Assembly (NCBI GenBank): GCA_026419785.1
Contig: JAODTK010005825.1
Location: 1-64,000 of the forward strand
Source of the DNA: Sclerodactyla briareus
Taxonomy: Eukaryota; Echinodermata; Holothuroidea; Dendrochirotida; Sclerodactylidae
Length of the DNA stretch: 64,000 nt
Reading direction: 5' to 3'
Shown piece by piece: positions 62,892 to 64,000 of the stretch. The position numbers and the translations under genes are program-made. The stretch's first letter is position 1; the number at the start of each line of letters is the position of its first letter. The notes below the pieces were generated by a model. It worked only from the letters and a program-made list of their open reading frames with translations. It did not search any database and was not told where the DNA came from.

Positions 62892-62981
62892 CTAATATAG
62901 GCTGGTCTTCTTCATGATCCTGAGGAACTCCTGCTCATTGATCTCGCCGTCGCCGTCTCTGTCTGCTTCATCAATCATCTC
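62892..62981 (-). CDS. CETN: Centrin (CETN1/2 class), last coding exon
   Basis: Thirty codons with no frame break read [19 protein letters not shown], then [10 protein letters not shown] and a stop at 62892. This is the fourth EF-hand of centrin, with the calcium loop [12 protein letters not shown] (acidic residues at positions 1, 3, 5 and 12), and the C-terminal KKTSLY that is typical of centrin-1/2 and absent from centrin-3. Centrin is a Ca2+-binding protein of centrioles and basal bodies that also acts with XPC in nucleotide excision repair. The acceptor CAG ends at 62982, preceded by 'attatccaa'. The earlier exons (about 140 residues) must lie above 63000, partly or wholly outside the window. 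It could also be the CETN1 or CETN4 paralogue. Confidence 0.9.
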   Translation of the reverse strand, partial: EMIDEADRDGDGEINEQEFLRIMKKTSLY

Positions 62982-63790
62982 CTGTTGGATAATAGCAGCA
63001 GATAGGTTTAGGTAGGTAAATAAAATTTCTTATAACAGCGATGCCCCCCCCCCCCCCAGTGTCTCACCTGGTTGCATGATCAGTGGCTTCTTCACTACTA
63101 ATATTTAAATAATACAATGTTATATAGCGAATAATCACAGGGGTGCTCTATTCACCGAAATAGTGTGGATTGGATGAAAAAATGATACTAACAATCGCAA
63201 GTGATCAAGTAATTGTTGGTACCTGTAAGGGTATCCCAATACCTCTTAATTTTGACATTCAATCGCCATCATTGACACTCGCCCTTGGAACATAGCCAAC
63301 CTAACAACAGACTGTGGGTCCTTTAGCATGATCCTACCTACTGTCCCTGTACTCATCCCATTATAAACCAATAATTACGAGTTAATAGTTCCCTTCATAT
63401 TACTATATGGTCCAAACATGTAAAACGGACCCTATGCCCCACCGTAACTCACAGTGGATATTGGTTCTAAAATCTAATTAAAGTTTATCCTATATATCGT
63501 CAAGCGGCTGCCCTTTATATATCATCTACTACTTTCCAGTAACTCCCTAGGGAGTTCACAAACCCACCCCTACCCCTCTCATATCTCCTTGCAGCATCCC
63601 CCCTGTCTAGGATGGAATAAGCCATCTATTAGGCTCCTCTACTGCAGGTGTAACCGGACACCCTCAGGCTGCTGTCTGTGGACATGTAGTCCCTACTGTG
63701 AGCTGAAGCTATGACTATATCAGTGCTATAAGGGGAATTCCATATTCCACTGTACTAACTCATCTTGCTCAAGGGGTCAATTGTGCAACC
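62982..63790. other. Centrin intron and unannotated sequence
   Basis: Read on the minus strand this is upstream of the centrin terminal exon. It contains a C tract at 63044-63057. I found no segment resembling the earlier EF-hands (for example 'AFRLFDDDETGKI'), so the intron is probably longer than the window allows. Confidence 0.45.
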
Positions 63791-64000
63791 ATGTTCCTCT
63801 CCATTTGTGCAACAGGTATGCCCATGGAAGTTGATATGAATAAGACCATAAATGGGAACTCTGTCTGTACAGATAGAATACTAGTTAATATGAATGGAAA
63901 TACCATACCTGAGGGGTTGAAAGTTGTAATGAGTAAAAATTCCAATAGATATAGTCTCTATATTAATAGGGATGCTGAGCCAGACTATACCATTCTTACA
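63791..64000 (+). CDS. Unidentified open frame running off the right edge
   Basis: From ATG at 63791 the frame stays open for 70 codons to the end of the window, and the frame is open back to a stop at 63704-63706. The product includes 'PMEVDMNKTINGNSVCTDRI' and is rich in Asn and Met. A possible splice acceptor (tttgtgcaacag) lies at 63804-63815, so the real exon could start at 63816. I do not recognise the family and there is no supporting neighbour. It could be a chance frame in AT-rich DNA. Confidence 0.2.
   Translation, partial: MFLSICATGMPMEVDMNKTINGNSVCTDRILVNMNGNTIPEGLKVVMSKNSNRYSLYINRDAEPDYTILT

Overview
The window is eukaryotic DNA, most likely from a marine invertebrate. The evidence is split genes with GT..AG introns, tRNA-derived and DNA-transposon repeats, satellite-like arrays and many long poly-G/poly-C tracts. 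The style of the repeats (arrays of 'gacctctgacctgacccc' type, fill-in elements starting 'ccattccacaaagagttacg') suggests an ambulacrarian such as an echinoderm. That is an inference from style, not a proven assignment. There are no bacterial features and no CRISPR array. The repeats and the coding exons carry many single-base indels, which looks like a noisy long-read assembly that was not fully polished.

Two genes can be recognised. (1) A NIPA-family magnesium transporter gene lies on the minus strand, with its start near 22272 and its last recognised exon ending near 13753. Five coding exons (22028-22272, 18671-18722, 17777-17872, 15198-15348, about 13753-14255) together cover nearly the whole family protein, but at least ten single-base frame breaks are scattered through them. 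(2) The 3'-terminal coding exon of a centrin (CETN1/2 class) lies on the minus strand at 62892-62981; its other exons must lie beyond about 63000. An open frame that runs off the right edge (63791-64000, plus strand) is unidentified.

Repeats make up much of the rest. Family A is an element with a roughly 300-bp tandem unit (itself a dimer of two related half-units), a left end sharing GATTCCTTGAC with the right end, and a right-terminal hairpin followed by A5. Four same-strand copies lie at 2136-3650, 15990-16327, 18964-20235 and 51850-58131. Families B, C, F and G are other dispersed repeats of 'gaccTctgacc' style, and most also end in a short hairpin. Families D and E are short-unit arrays at 34.5-36.6 kb and 38.7-38.9 kb. 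DNA transposons include a hAT-like element at 48964-50472 with an exact 8-bp target duplication, another hAT-like element at 41142-42281, foldback elements at 39.5-41.1 kb, and small inverted-repeat elements at 33059-33184 and 58470-58584. A tRNA-Cys-like SINE lies at about 61690-62000.

Layout: 1-1.6 kb unannotated; 1.6-5.3 kb repeats G, A, poly-G, G; 5.3-13.4 kb nothing recognised apart from C/G tracts; 13.4-22.3 kb the NIPA gene, with two family A elements in its introns; 22.3-29.7 kb mostly unannotated; 29.7-31.6 kb family B; 34-39.5 kb satellite-like arrays; 39.5-42.3 kb stacked DNA transposons; 44.1-45.6 kb families C and B; 48.4-58.6 kb a dense island of nested repeats; 60-62 kb SINE-like repeats; 62.9 kb to the end the centrin 3' exon and its intron.
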